This document shows positions 46,287 through 54,540 of a DNA stretch of 64,000 nt, one piece after another. Source of the DNA: Arenibacter aquaticus (GTDB taxonomy: Bacteria > Bacteroidota > Bacteroidia > Flavobacteriales > Flavobacteriaceae). A model generated the notes under the pieces. That model saw only the letters and a program-made list of their open reading frames with translations. It did no database searches and was not told the origin of the DNA. A program made the position numbers and the translations under genes. The first letter of the stretch is position 1. Every line of letters begins with the position of its first letter. Location: positions 47,367 through 111,366 of the forward strand of contig NZ_RQPJ01000015.1 of the NCBI RefSeq assembly GCF_003957295.1. Direction: 5' to 3'.

Positions 46287-47630
46287 TTATTTTAAGAGTG
46301 CGAGAATTTTCCTATCCACGGCATCCGTATCCCAAATCTCTTCTATATTGGGTATTTTCATTATTTCCTTCATAATCTCTTCCTGGGCATTGCCATTGGC
46401 CAAGGCTTCAGCATAGGGCTGGTTGGAAAACGTTACCCGTGAATAGGCAGGAATCCATTTTTCAGGATATTTTTTAGCAAAACGTTTTTCTATCTTTTTC
46501 TGTAATATAAACATAGGATCTGCCGTCATACTGCTCATCTCCACAAAGTTCCTATAGCTCAGCTCAGCTATAGCATCGGCATTGGGTTTGCGCTCCAATT
46601 GGTACGCCTTAAAAATTTCCTCCCAGTCGTCTCCGAATCGCCCTATAATTTCCTTAAGGGCAAAAATATCCTCAAACCCAGCGTTCATACCCTGTCCGTA
46701 AAACGGCACTATAGCATGGGCAGAATCTCCTACCAACGCCACCTTGTCCCAGTAGGTCCAAGGATAGCATTTAATGGTAACCAAAGCACTAGTTGGATTC
46801 TTAAAGAAATCTGTAGTAAGATCTTCAATTACGGGAGTAACATCGGGGAAATAGGTATTAAAAAATTTTTTGGCCTCATCCTTGGTATTTAATTTCTCAA
46901 ATGAGACTTCCCCTTCAAATGGCAGGAAAAGAGTACAAGTAAAACTTCCATCCATATTGGGCATGGCTATAAACATAAACTTTCCCCTTGGCCAGATGTG
47001 GAATGAATGCATGTCCAACTTATGGGTACCATCTTCGTTAGCTGGTATGGTAAGCTCTTTATAGCCTACGTCTATAAACTCCTGATGATAATTAAACCTA
47101 CTCCTTCTCTGCATTTTATGCCGCACTCGTGAAAAGGCTCCATCACAACCAAAAACAATATCATAGTCATATTCCTTCCAAGCTCCTTTTTCGGTAGCGC
47201 CAGTATAGATTTTGCCTTCCGGTAGGTTTACATCCCAAACCTTTTCTTCAAAATGGAATTTAGCCCCTTCCGCCTCTGCCAGATCTATCATTTTACGGTT
47301 CAGAACCCCTCTGGAAATAGACCAGATGGCCTCGCCCTCCTTACCGTATTTTTGGTAATATTCCGGCTTTCCCGCCAAGTGGATAGCACGTTTGTCCAAC
47401 GGAATGGCAATTCTCTTTACTTCTTCCTCTATACCCACTTCACGCAGGGCTGTCCACCCCCTATCGCTCATCGCCAGGTTAATGGATCTCCCTGAAAATT
47501 GAACATTTCTTATATCGGGCCTTCGATCATAAACCGTTATTTGGTGTCCCAACTTCTTTAGATAGATTGCTAATAAGGAACCAACCAGCCCTGAGCCGAT
47601 TATAGCAATGTTTTTGGGCGTCTGAATCAT
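46287..47630 (-). CDS. kmo: Kynurenine 3-monooxygenase
   Basis: The enzyme hydroxylates kynurenine to 3-hydroxykynurenine with NADPH and O2. The 447 residues show the FAD motif IIGSGLVGSLLAIYLKKLG (about 10-28), INLAMSDRGW, and LVGDSAHAIVPFYGQGMNAG, the second FAD-contact motif. The presence of kynU about 3 kb away on the same strand supports a kynurenine pathway, likely for tryptophan breakdown or NAD synthesis. The genes between them are not pathway genes. Confidence 0.94.
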   Translation of the reverse strand: MIQTPKNIAIIGSGLVGSLLAIYLKKLGHQITVYDRRPDIRNVQFSGRSINLAMSDRGWTALREVGIEEEVKRIAIPLDKRAIHLAGKPEYYQKYGKEGEAIWSISRGVLNRKMIDLAEAEGAKFHFEEKVWDVNLPEGKIYTGATEKGAWKEYDYDIVFGCDGAFSRVRHKMQRRSRFNYHQEFIDVGYKELTIPANEDGTHKLDMHSFHIWPRGKFMFIAMPNMDGSFTCTLFLPFEGEVSFEKLNTKDEAKKFFNTYFPDVTPVIEDLTTDFFKNPTSALVTIKCYPWTYWDKVALVGDSAHAIVPFYGQGMNAGFEDIFALKEIIGRFGDDWEEIFKAYQLERKPNADAIAELSYRNFVEMSSMTADPMFILQKKIEKRFAKKYPEKWIPAYSRVTFSNQPYAEALANGNAQEEIMKEIMKIPNIEEIWDTDAVDRKILALLK

Positions 47631-47907
47631 ATTGATATTAATAGAGGAAAACTAATTGTTAAAAGACTAAATGTAGTAAAATAAAGTAACTTGAATAAAT
47701 AGATGATAAAACATCACAATTGGCATATATTTTATGCAGGTCTATTAGACCATATATATCTCCCCATTAACCAGAGTGAAAAGTTTCCATACATTGGGTT
47801 TTTGACCACATAAACGCTAGCCGCCAACTTAAAAAATTGGATCACCAAAATCCAAAACCCCTGTTTCTTACGTATATAAAACATACCGCTTAGGCGTCCA
47901 TATATAA
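47631..47907. other. Intergenic gap upstream of kmo
   Basis: The kmo-clpP gap is 417 bp. This part holds an AT-rich stretch, a perfect palindrome GGTCTA-T-TAGACC (47739-47751) and a weak 62-codon minus-strand frame (47732-47920) that begins in the hairpin to the right and matches no family I know. No clear promoter was recognised. Confidence 0.4.
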
Positions 47908-47942
47908 AAAGGGCCTTCACATTAAGATTGTGAAGGCCCTTT
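47908..47942. terminator. Strong orphan hairpin between kmo and clpP
   Basis: AAAGGGCCTTCAC (47908-47920) pairs perfectly with GTGAAGGCCCTTT (47930-47942). The minus-strand product continues TTTATATA and the plus-strand TCTCTTTTA, so it works best as a bidirectional terminator. It is 105 bp past the clpP stop and about 280 bp before the kmo start. Confidence 0.75.
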
Positions 47943-48002
47943 CTCTTTTATATTACACCTACTATTTCCCTGTAAAACAAGACATTTATATACATCCCTT
48001 TA

Positions 48003-48030
48003 AAAAAACAAAAAGATTAGAATCTTGTTT
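48003..48030 (-). terminator. Weak terminator just after clpP
   Basis: On the minus strand a small AAGATT...AATCTT stem is followed by TTTTTGTTTTTTT. It sits 22-45 bp past the clpP stop. The stem is short, so the call is tentative. Confidence 0.4.
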
Positions 48031-48047
48031 TTTGCAGTCTAGGGCAG

Positions 48048-48596
48048 CTATTCCAGAATTCCGTCCACAATCCCGTAAGCAATAGACTCCTCTGCGTTCA
48101 TCCAATAATCCCTATCAAAATCCTTCATTACCTTCTCAAAATCCTGACCACAATTCTCAGCCAACAATTTTGCACTAAGCTCGCGTGTTTTTATGATTTC
48201 CTTTGCTTGAATCTCAATATTGGAGGCCTGTCCCCTAGCTCCTCCACTAGGTTGATGGATCATTACCTGTGCATGTGGCTGAATAAACCGCCTACCTTTT
48301 TCCCCAACGGAAAGTAATATAGACCCCATGGATGCCGCCAAACCGGTACATATTGTAGAAACTGGACTCTTTAACGCTTTTATGGTATCGTACATAGCGA
48401 AACCAGAAGTTACGTATCCTCCCGGACTATTTATGTACAATTGAATTTCCTTATTGTTTTGCATATCCAAATACAACAAACGATCTATGACATGTTTGGC
48501 CGTATCATCATCAACCATACCCCATAAAAACACTTTCCTTTCGTCTAGTAGTTTTTCATCAATTGCCTCTTGTATCTTTCCTTTTTTTGAACCCAT
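48048..48596 (-). CDS. clpP: ATP-dependent Clp protease proteolytic subunit
   Basis: ClpP forms the 14-mer peptidase chamber used by ClpX/ClpA. The 182-residue product has catalytic Ser in GLAASMGSILLS, His in VMIHQPSGG and Asp in KDFDRDYWMN. I chose MGSKKGKIQEAIDEKL at 48596; the frame extends 34 codons further to 48698, but that part (MPNLFDKRNVG) is not ClpP-like. A CAAAAATA (48620-48627, TATTTTTG on the minus strand) is placed as a -7 box for the shorter start. It may be a second clpP copy. Confidence 0.92.
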   Translation of the reverse strand: MGSKKGKIQEAIDEKLLDERKVFLWGMVDDDTAKHVIDRLLYLDMQNNKEIQLYINSPGGYVTSGFAMYDTIKALKSPVSTICTGLAASMGSILLSVGEKGRRFIQPHAQVMIHQPSGGARGQASNIEIQAKEIIKTRELSAKLLAENCGQDFEKVMKDFDRDYWMNAEESIAYGIVDGILE

Positions 48597-48869
48597 TTTT
48601 CGATTTCTTATTGAGTTATCAAAAATAATGAATTTATTGGGAATTACTACAGCTAAATTATTTGACCCTACATTCCTTTTATCAAATAGGTTCGGCATAT
48701 CTTGAATTAATAAAATTCAATGGAAGAAGATAGCAGCATCGTGCACCAATTACCTACTAAGGAAAGGCTAGCTCCCTAAGGATGCGTAACTTTACACTCA
48801 ACTCCCCCATGTACTGGAAGATTTTACTGGATTATGGCAAAAACCTATTATCTTTGATAAAAACCAAAA

Positions 48870-49556
48870 ATGAAAAAATCACTACCAATCATTTTAGGCC
48901 TCTCTTTTGCCCTGTTAGCTTGTAAAACAGATAAAAAAACAGAGACAACCCATCAGACACAGGAATTATCCATTTTAGACAAGGTCGCCCATGCCCATGG
49001 ATTTAATGAATTTAAGAATGTAAAGGAAATAGCATTTACATTCAACGTAGACCGAGACAGCAGTCATTTTGAGCGTAGTTGGGTTTGGAATACCCTTACC
49101 AACGACATTAAGGCTATTAGTCAGAACGACACAGTAACCTACAATCGCAAGGATATGGACAGCACGGCGACCAAAATAAATGGAGGATTTATCAATGACA
49201 AGTATTGGCTCATGGCTCCCTTTAACTTGGTCTGGGACAAGAAGAACATTACCTATGACCACCTAAACGATGTCCCGGCTCCAATCAGTAAAAATCCTAT
49301 GCAAAAATTGACCATAGTCTATGGCAATGAGGGAGGTTACACTCCAGGTGATGCCTATGACTTTTATTTTGGGGAAGATTATATTATCAAGGAATGGATC
49401 TTTAGAAAATCCAATCAGGAAGAACCATCCTTGGTTACCACCTGGGAAAAGTATGTAGATATCAATGGCCTCAAGATTTCGGAAATGCACCAAAAAGAAG
49501 ACGGAAGTTTCAAGCTGTACTTCACAAACATCAAAATAACCTCAAAAAACCCCTAG
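48870..49556 (+). CDS. Lipoprotein of unknown function
   Basis: The 228-residue protein has a lipoprotein signal (LSFALLACKTDKK). The mature part contains AHGFNEFKNVKEIAFTFN, RKDMDSTATKINGGFINDKY and a C-terminal KISEMHQKEDGSFKLYFTNI. It resembles conserved Flavobacteriaceae lipoproteins with no known role. A TATCTTTG element (48849-48856) lies 14 bp upstream. Confidence 0.85.
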   Translation: MKKSLPIILGLSFALLACKTDKKTETTHQTQELSILDKVAHAHGFNEFKNVKEIAFTFNVDRDSSHFERSWVWNTLTNDIKAISQNDTVTYNRKDMDSTATKINGGFINDKYWLMAPFNLVWDKKNITYDHLNDVPAPISKNPMQKLTIVYGNEGGYTPGDAYDFYFGEDYIIKEWIFRKSNQEEPSLVTTWEKYVDINGLKISEMHQKEDGSFKLYFTNIKITSKNP

Positions 49557-49570
49557 GTACCACCGTCACT

Positions 49571-50719
49571 TTATTTCCTCTTATAATACAGACCAATACT
49601 GGACCCCATTACAATAACAGCACACAAAAGTAGTATTACAAAAGTATAATGTAGCGAGTAGGTCTCGGCTACAAAACCAAGGGCAACAGGCCCCAATAAA
49701 AATCCGGAATACCCGGTTCCCGCAATAAAAGCTACGCCTTGGGAAGAATCCACACCTCTAACGGATCCCCCAATTCTAAAAAGTTCTGGAATTATTACCG
49801 AAAAGCCCAATCCGATCAAGGCAAAGCCCACTATAGCCAAATAAATATAAGTAGTTAAAACAAATAGAAAACCAACAATAGCAATGGATGCGCCTAGTCC
49901 TACCATTTTTATTGAACCTATAGAAGCGCTTATACTATCTCCCAAGAACCTACCCAAGGTCATCATAACGGAAAAAGCCAAAAACCCAGTTCCTATAAGT
50001 GCTTCCGGGGCCTTACTTATTTCCTGAAGATAAAGTCCGCTCCAATCGACAATAGCGCCCTCCCCTCCCATTACTATAAAAGAAATAATCCCAAGAACAA
50101 GGAGTGGCCGAAATAACTTTAAACTAAAGGCTTCTTTCTCCACTGCTGCGGCTACAATATGTTTATAGTGTTTGTGAAAAGCCCAATTAACAAGCAATAC
50201 CAGCATTACAGCATAAAGCATATGCAATGCAGGGTTATTAATAGTTATGATCAAAAAACTTCCCAAACCCGCCAATACACCTCCCAAACTGAAAAAGCCA
50301 TGGGAAGCCGACATAATTTTTTGCTTATCCTCTTTTTCTATCTCGGTAACCAAGGTATTCATGGCAATATCGGTTAGTCCATTACTCGCCCCCATAAGGA
50401 ATAGAGCCCCCATAAGAGCATAGTAATTAGGGGCCAACAAAGGCAACAAGGCCGCAGCTGCACTAAATAAAAGACCGTACCAGGTAACTCTTCCCACACC
50501 AAACCTGTTTATAATTTTAGCTGCTACCGGAAACACGACAAATACACCCAGAGATAGAAAAAAAATGGCAATTCCCAAATCGGCCTTATCAATGTTTAGT
50601 TTTTCCTTTACCGACGGTATATAAATTGCCCAGGTACCAAATAATATATTAATACTAGCAAATACCCATGAAGGTGCAAAGTACCTAGGGTTGGAAAGAA
50701 TTAGTCGGAGAGATTTCAT
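49571..50719 (-). CDS. Major facilitator superfamily transporter
   Basis: The 382-residue protein has twelve predicted helices and the MFS pattern (VAAKIINRFGVGRVTW in loop 2-3, DIAMNTLVTEIEKEDKQKIM in the loop after helix 4). It resembles the YbjJ/FucP-like group. It follows kynU by 58 bp on the same strand and may share its transcript, which would suggest transport of a tryptophan-pathway compound, but this is a guess. Confidence 0.86.
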   Translation of the reverse strand: MKSLRLILSNPRYFAPSWVFASINILFGTWAIYIPSVKEKLNIDKADLGIAIFFLSLGVFVVFPVAAKIINRFGVGRVTWYGLLFSAAAALLPLLAPNYYALMGALFLMGASNGLTDIAMNTLVTEIEKEDKQKIMSASHGFFSLGGVLAGLGSFLIITINNPALHMLYAVMLVLLVNWAFHKHYKHIVAAAVEKEAFSLKLFRPLLVLGIISFIVMGGEGAIVDWSGLYLQEISKAPEALIGTGFLAFSVMMTLGRFLGDSISASIGSIKMVGLGASIAIVGFLFVLTTYIYLAIVGFALIGLGFSVIIPELFRIGGSVRGVDSSQGVAFIAGTGYSGFLLGPVALGFVAETYSLHYTFVILLLCAVIVMGSSIGLYYKRK

Positions 50720-50777
50720 ACTGGTTATTTACAATGCCGCCAATGGACTGTGGCGGAAGACTATAGATTAAAGGATA

Positions 50778-52058
50778 TTACTTAACCTTCCCTTTTAGTT
50801 GTATCCCTGATTTTAATATTTGCCCAAAATGGTACATATCTGTAAAGGAACAATAAAAGGGTGCCGGAGCCAACCGAATAACATTGGGTTCCCTCCAATC
50901 TGTAATCACCCCGTGGTCCATTAAATAATTAAAGAGATCCTTACCCTGACCGTGTAAAAAAACTGAAAGCTGGCATCCTCTTTCCACAGGAGTAATAATC
51001 TGGAACGACCCAGCGGTTTCATTATCAATTTCACCAAGCACAAACTCCAAATACGCCACTATAAGATCCCTTTTGGCTATAAGTGGCTCCATTCCTACCT
51101 CATCAAACATTTCCAAAGAAGCCAAGTATGGGGCCAGTGATAATATCGGAGGGTTGCTTACCTGCCAGGCATCGGCGTTTTCCATAGGCTCAAATTCGGG
51201 CTTCATTAAAAACCTGGTTTCTTTTTTGGTGCCCCACCATCCTTCAAATCGAGGTATATCGACCCTGTTCAAGTATTGTTCGTGCACAAATACCCCTGAG
51301 AGGTTGCCAGGACCGCTATTCATATATTTATAGCTACACCATGCAGCAAAATCTACCCCCCAATCATGAAGTTTTAATTTTACATTTCCAGCGGCATGGG
51401 CCAAATCCCATCCTACAAAAGCTCCTACTTCTTTTGCTGATTTGGTTATGGCCTCCATATTAAACACCTGGCCATTGTAATAGTTTACCCCTCCTATAAG
51501 CACTAATGCCAACTCATCCCCAACCTCTTTTATCTTATCCAAAATATCCGAGGTACGCCAATAATGCTCCCCTTCTCTTTTCTTTATTTCCACAATGGCA
51601 TCTTCGGGCTGTAGACCGTGAAACTGGACCTGACTCTTTAACATATATTGGTCCGAAGGAAAGGCCTTTTCTTCACATATAATTTTAAATCTATGTGAGG
51701 TAGGCCTGTAAAAAGATACCATAAGCATATGCAGGTTTACCGATAGGGTATTCATAACGGTCACTTCCTTGGTCTTTGCCCCTACCACTTTGGCCAAGGG
51801 TGCCGCCAATCTTTCATGATAATCCCACCAAGGTTTCTCTGCATGAAAATGTCCTTCCACAGCTAGGTCCTTCCATGCTGTCATTACCTCGTCTATATAT
51901 TCCTGGGTACGCTTTGGCTGCAGTCCCAAGGAATTTCCGGTAAAATAAATAACATCCTTCCCTTTAACCTTTGGAAAGTGGAATTCATTGCGGTAATCCT
52001 TTAAGGGATCCGCAGCGTCCAATTGTTGGGCAAACTCCAATGAATTTTTAAATTCCAT
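50778..52058 (-). CDS. kynU: Kynureninase
   Basis: KynU cleaves kynurenine or 3-hydroxykynurenine to anthranilate or 3-hydroxyanthranilate and alanine, using PLP. The 426 residues show YFTGNSLGLQPK (near 35), GHFHAEKPWWDYHE, WDLAHAAGNV and the PLP Lys in AAWCSYKYMNSGPG. I chose MEFKNSLEFAQ at 52058; a TTG at 52076 would add six residues. With kmo it covers two pathway steps. Confidence 0.96.
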   Translation of the reverse strand: MEFKNSLEFAQQLDAADPLKDYRNEFHFPKVKGKDVIYFTGNSLGLQPKRTQEYIDEVMTAWKDLAVEGHFHAEKPWWDYHERLAAPLAKVVGAKTKEVTVMNTLSVNLHMLMVSFYRPTSHRFKIICEEKAFPSDQYMLKSQVQFHGLQPEDAIVEIKKREGEHYWRTSDILDKIKEVGDELALVLIGGVNYYNGQVFNMEAITKSAKEVGAFVGWDLAHAAGNVKLKLHDWGVDFAAWCSYKYMNSGPGNLSGVFVHEQYLNRVDIPRFEGWWGTKKETRFLMKPEFEPMENADAWQVSNPPILSLAPYLASLEMFDEVGMEPLIAKRDLIVAYLEFVLGEIDNETAGSFQIITPVERGCQLSVFLHGQGKDLFNYLMDHGVITDWREPNVIRLAPAPFYCSFTDMYHFGQILKSGIQLKGKVK

Positions 52059-52122
52059 ATTATAAATTTTATCCAAAAATACAATTTACCAGAGGAAGCT
52101 ACTGGGTTAAAAAACTATATTT

Positions 52123-52590
52123 TTACAGATTCACTTCTGTTCTCATTTCTACAATATGTTCACGAAAGCCCGCCTTTTCATAGGCCTTTATTGCCTTGGT
52201 GTTATCTTTGTACACCGTAAGCCTTATTTCTGTAAGCCCCTTAGATTTTGACCAATCCTTTAAAGCCTCCACAATAGCCTTATTCACTCCCTTTCCCCTG
52301 TAACCAGGATGGGTATACATAAATCCAAGGTAGGCATAAGATTCATGGATCAAATAAGATTTTGCCTCCCTTATTTGCCCATAGCCAGATCCTATGAGCC
52401 TAGCATTAATTTCTGCTACCATAACAATGGCAGAATTGGAAAGTATGAGCTCCCTTAGGTCATAATAGCTTATAGGGTGCTCATCCAAGGTAGGATCATA
52501 TGGCCGCTCTGCCCGTATTATTTCCTGTTCAAAAGACTTCAAGGTCATTAGATCGGTCAAAGTGGCCTTTCTTATCGTATATTGTTCCAT
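52123..52590 (-). CDS. GNAT family N-acetyltransferase
   Basis: The 155-residue protein has the GNAT acetyl-CoA motif: GFMYTHPGYRGKGVNKAIVEAL (motif A region) and IRLTVYKDNTKAIKAYEKAGF (motif B region). The acceptor substrate is unknown. It lies 64 bp upstream of kynU on the same strand and may be co-transcribed, and is divergent from the methyltransferase gene. Confidence 0.92.
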   Translation of the reverse strand: MEQYTIRKATLTDLMTLKSFEQEIIRAERPYDPTLDEHPISYYDLRELILSNSAIVMVAEINARLIGSGYGQIREAKSYLIHESYAYLGFMYTHPGYRGKGVNKAIVEALKDWSKSKGLTEIRLTVYKDNTKAIKAYEKAGFREHIVEMRTEVNL

Positions 52591-52631
52591 GATTACTATC
52601 TTTGAACCCCTAAATATACAAAGTTAGATCC

Positions 52632-53273
52632 ATGAATTTCTTATCTCCCATATTGGAAAAATATATTGCCGACCATTCGGAACCAGAGCCAGTACTGCTT
52701 CAAAAACTTACGAGGGAAACCCACGTAAAGGTTGTACAACCCCGGATGATCACCGGACATTTCCAAGGTAGGGTACTAAGTCTATTGTCCAAGCTTATTT
52801 ACCCCAACAGAATTCTGGAAATAGGCACCTATACCGGTTATTCTGCCCTATGCCTGGCAGAAGGACTACAGCGGGAAGGAACCTTGCACACCATAGATAT
52901 CAACGAGGAGTTACACGATATGCAGAGAAGGTATTTTGAACAAAGTGAATACAATGACCAAATTGTGCAACACACAGGGGATGCCCTGGAAATTATACCA
53001 CAAATGAATGAGGTTTTTGATCTTGTTTTTATCGATGCCGAAAAAGTAAGTTACGACCATTATTTTGAAGCTGCCATAAAAAAATGCCGACCAGGTAGTG
53101 TCATTTTATCGGATAATGTGCTTTGGTCCGGCAAAGTGGTAGAACCCTTGAACCCTAAGGACAAGGCTACCAAAGTACTATTGGATTACAACAAGAAATT
53201 AAGGGATGATCCACGGGTAGAAACTGTACTTTTGCCCATTAGGGACGGACTTACACTAAGTAGGGTGCTATAG
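52632..53273 (+). CDS. O-methyltransferase (CCoAOMT-like)
   Basis: The 213-residue protein has the SAM-binding signature ILEIGTYTGYSALCLAEGL, then TIDINEEL and FDLVFIDAEKVSYDHYFE with metal-site Asp and DNVLWSGKV. It belongs to the cation-dependent catechol/caffeoyl-CoA O-methyltransferase family. The acceptor is unknown. It stands alone. Confidence 0.93.
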   Translation: MNFLSPILEKYIADHSEPEPVLLQKLTRETHVKVVQPRMITGHFQGRVLSLLSKLIYPNRILEIGTYTGYSALCLAEGLQREGTLHTIDINEELHDMQRRYFEQSEYNDQIVQHTGDALEIIPQMNEVFDLVFIDAEKVSYDHYFEAAIKKCRPGSVILSDNVLWSGKVVEPLNPKDKATKVLLDYNKKLRDDPRVETVLLPIRDGLTLSRVL

Positions 53274-53383
53274 ATTGGTATACAGCTTTGGCGATAGAAC
53301 TAAAGACAAGACAGGGTTTTACCAACTTCATGGCATATGGGACACCCATAAACCCCTCACCCACGGCCTATTTAAAAAAACAG

Positions 53384-53980
53384 TTATGACAATCCATGAG
53401 TTTGGTTCTTCTTAGTCCCTCGCCATGCATTGTACAAGCGGTAAAAAAGAAAGGCAAAAAGTATGCCTACCCCTGCTCCTACCAATAAATCCAAAGGGTA
53501 ATGAACCCCTACATAAATTCGACTAGTTGCAAACATTAAAGGCCATATAAAAAAGAGCCAGCTCCATTTAAATTTATCTTTAAGAAATAGGAAGAAAGCG
53601 GTAGTAATACTAAATGAACTTGAGGCATGGCCCGAAAAAAAACTATAGCCCGAGGGGCTTTTAAGTATTCGGATCAAGGTGTTTATTTCTTCAGTGTTAT
53701 TGGGTCGCAAACGGGCCACCCATTCCTTGACTATACCCGTAAACATAGCCACAAAAATTAATGTAAACAGCACGGTACCCAGAACCCACAAGGCCTCACC
53801 TTTAGGATATTTCCTAAAAACAAGGACTACAAATAAAATAAAAAGGGGAATCCATGTAGAGAAATTGGTAATGGTAGACCAAAAGACATCATGATTCTCG
53901 ATGCCCAAACTGTTCAAGTAAATGAAGACATCCCTGTCCCATTGCAACAGTCTATCCAGCATACTATTTTCTTTTGACAA
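53384..53980 (-). CDS. PAP2-family membrane phosphatase
   Basis: The 198-residue protein has about five or six helices and the three phosphatase motifs: KEWVARLRP, SFFSGHASS and TSRIYVGVHYPLD. It may act on undecaprenyl diphosphate or phosphatidylglycerophosphate in the membrane. The start at 53980 overlaps tatA by 17 bp; an internal ATG at 53962 would start 2 bp after the tatA stop and is also plausible. Confidence 0.92.
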   Translation of the reverse strand: MSKENSMLDRLLQWDRDVFIYLNSLGIENHDVFWSTITNFSTWIPLFILFVVLVFRKYPKGEALWVLGTVLFTLIFVAMFTGIVKEWVARLRPNNTEEINTLIRILKSPSGYSFFSGHASSSFSITTAFFLFLKDKFKWSWLFFIWPLMFATSRIYVGVHYPLDLLVGAGVGILFAFLFYRLYNAWRGTKKNQTHGLS

Positions 53981-54245
53981 CTCCAGTTACCTCATCAACA
54001 TTTTGCTTAACCTTATTGATCTCGTCTTTTATGTCGTTTGTAAAACTAGTATCAATACCCTGTTTTTCGGCACTTTTCTGAATCTCATTTTTAATATCCT
54101 CTGTAGCGTCCTTTAATTGTCGCATACCCTTGCCCAATCCCTTGGCAATACCTGGAATTTTATCTGCACCAAATACCATTACCACTATAAACATGATAAA
54201 GAATATTTCGGCACCGCTAATAAATAGAATTATCGTACTTAACAT
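53964..54245 (-). CDS. tatA: Sec-independent protein translocase TatA/E
   Basis: TatA forms the pore-like part of the twin-arginine translocase. The 93-residue protein has one N-terminal helix (ILFISGAEIFFIMFIVVMVFG), the FG hinge, an amphipathic helix (GIAKGLGKGMRQLKDATEDI) and a charged tail. It is co-transcribed with the PAP2 gene. Two oxidoreductases with Tat signals lie in this window. Confidence 0.93.
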   Translation of the reverse strand: MLSTIILFISGAEIFFIMFIVVMVFGADKIPGIAKGLGKGMRQLKDATEDIKNEIQKSAEKQGIDTSFTNDIKDEINKVKQNVDEVTGVVKRK

Positions 54246-54443
54246 AACACAAATATAATGAGAAGTTTGTCAGTTGCATAAAAAATATGGTTAACTTTTT
54301 TTGAATGGCCCCAACCCTGTACATAATGGGGATACAGTCTCTAAAACTCAATTGGAGCAGCATTTAATCCCATAAAAGAAGCTCCTAATTACAGATTCTA
54401 ACACATTTTTCTGCAAACTAGGACAACGGTTATCACAAAGAAA

Positions 54444-54486
54444 AGCCCCGATACCCGTAGCGCTTAGGCTATCCGGTATTGGGGCT
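54444..54486 (-). terminator. Terminator downstream of the M1 peptidase gene
   Basis: AGCCCCGATACC (54444-54455) pairs with GGTATTGGGGCT (54475-54486), with one G-U pair. On the minus strand TTTTCTTTG follows. It is 55 bp past the M1 peptidase stop, which separates it from tatA. Confidence 0.75.
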
Positions 54487-54540
54487 AGTCTTTTGTTGGG
54501 AGCAAACCTTAGGGTACACTTCCCGATGGGCATACAAAAA

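Noticed and set aside
47732..47920. 62-codon minus-strand frame between kmo and clpP
   Set aside because: It starts inside a strong terminator hairpin, and the product has no known relatives I can recall; kept only as a note.
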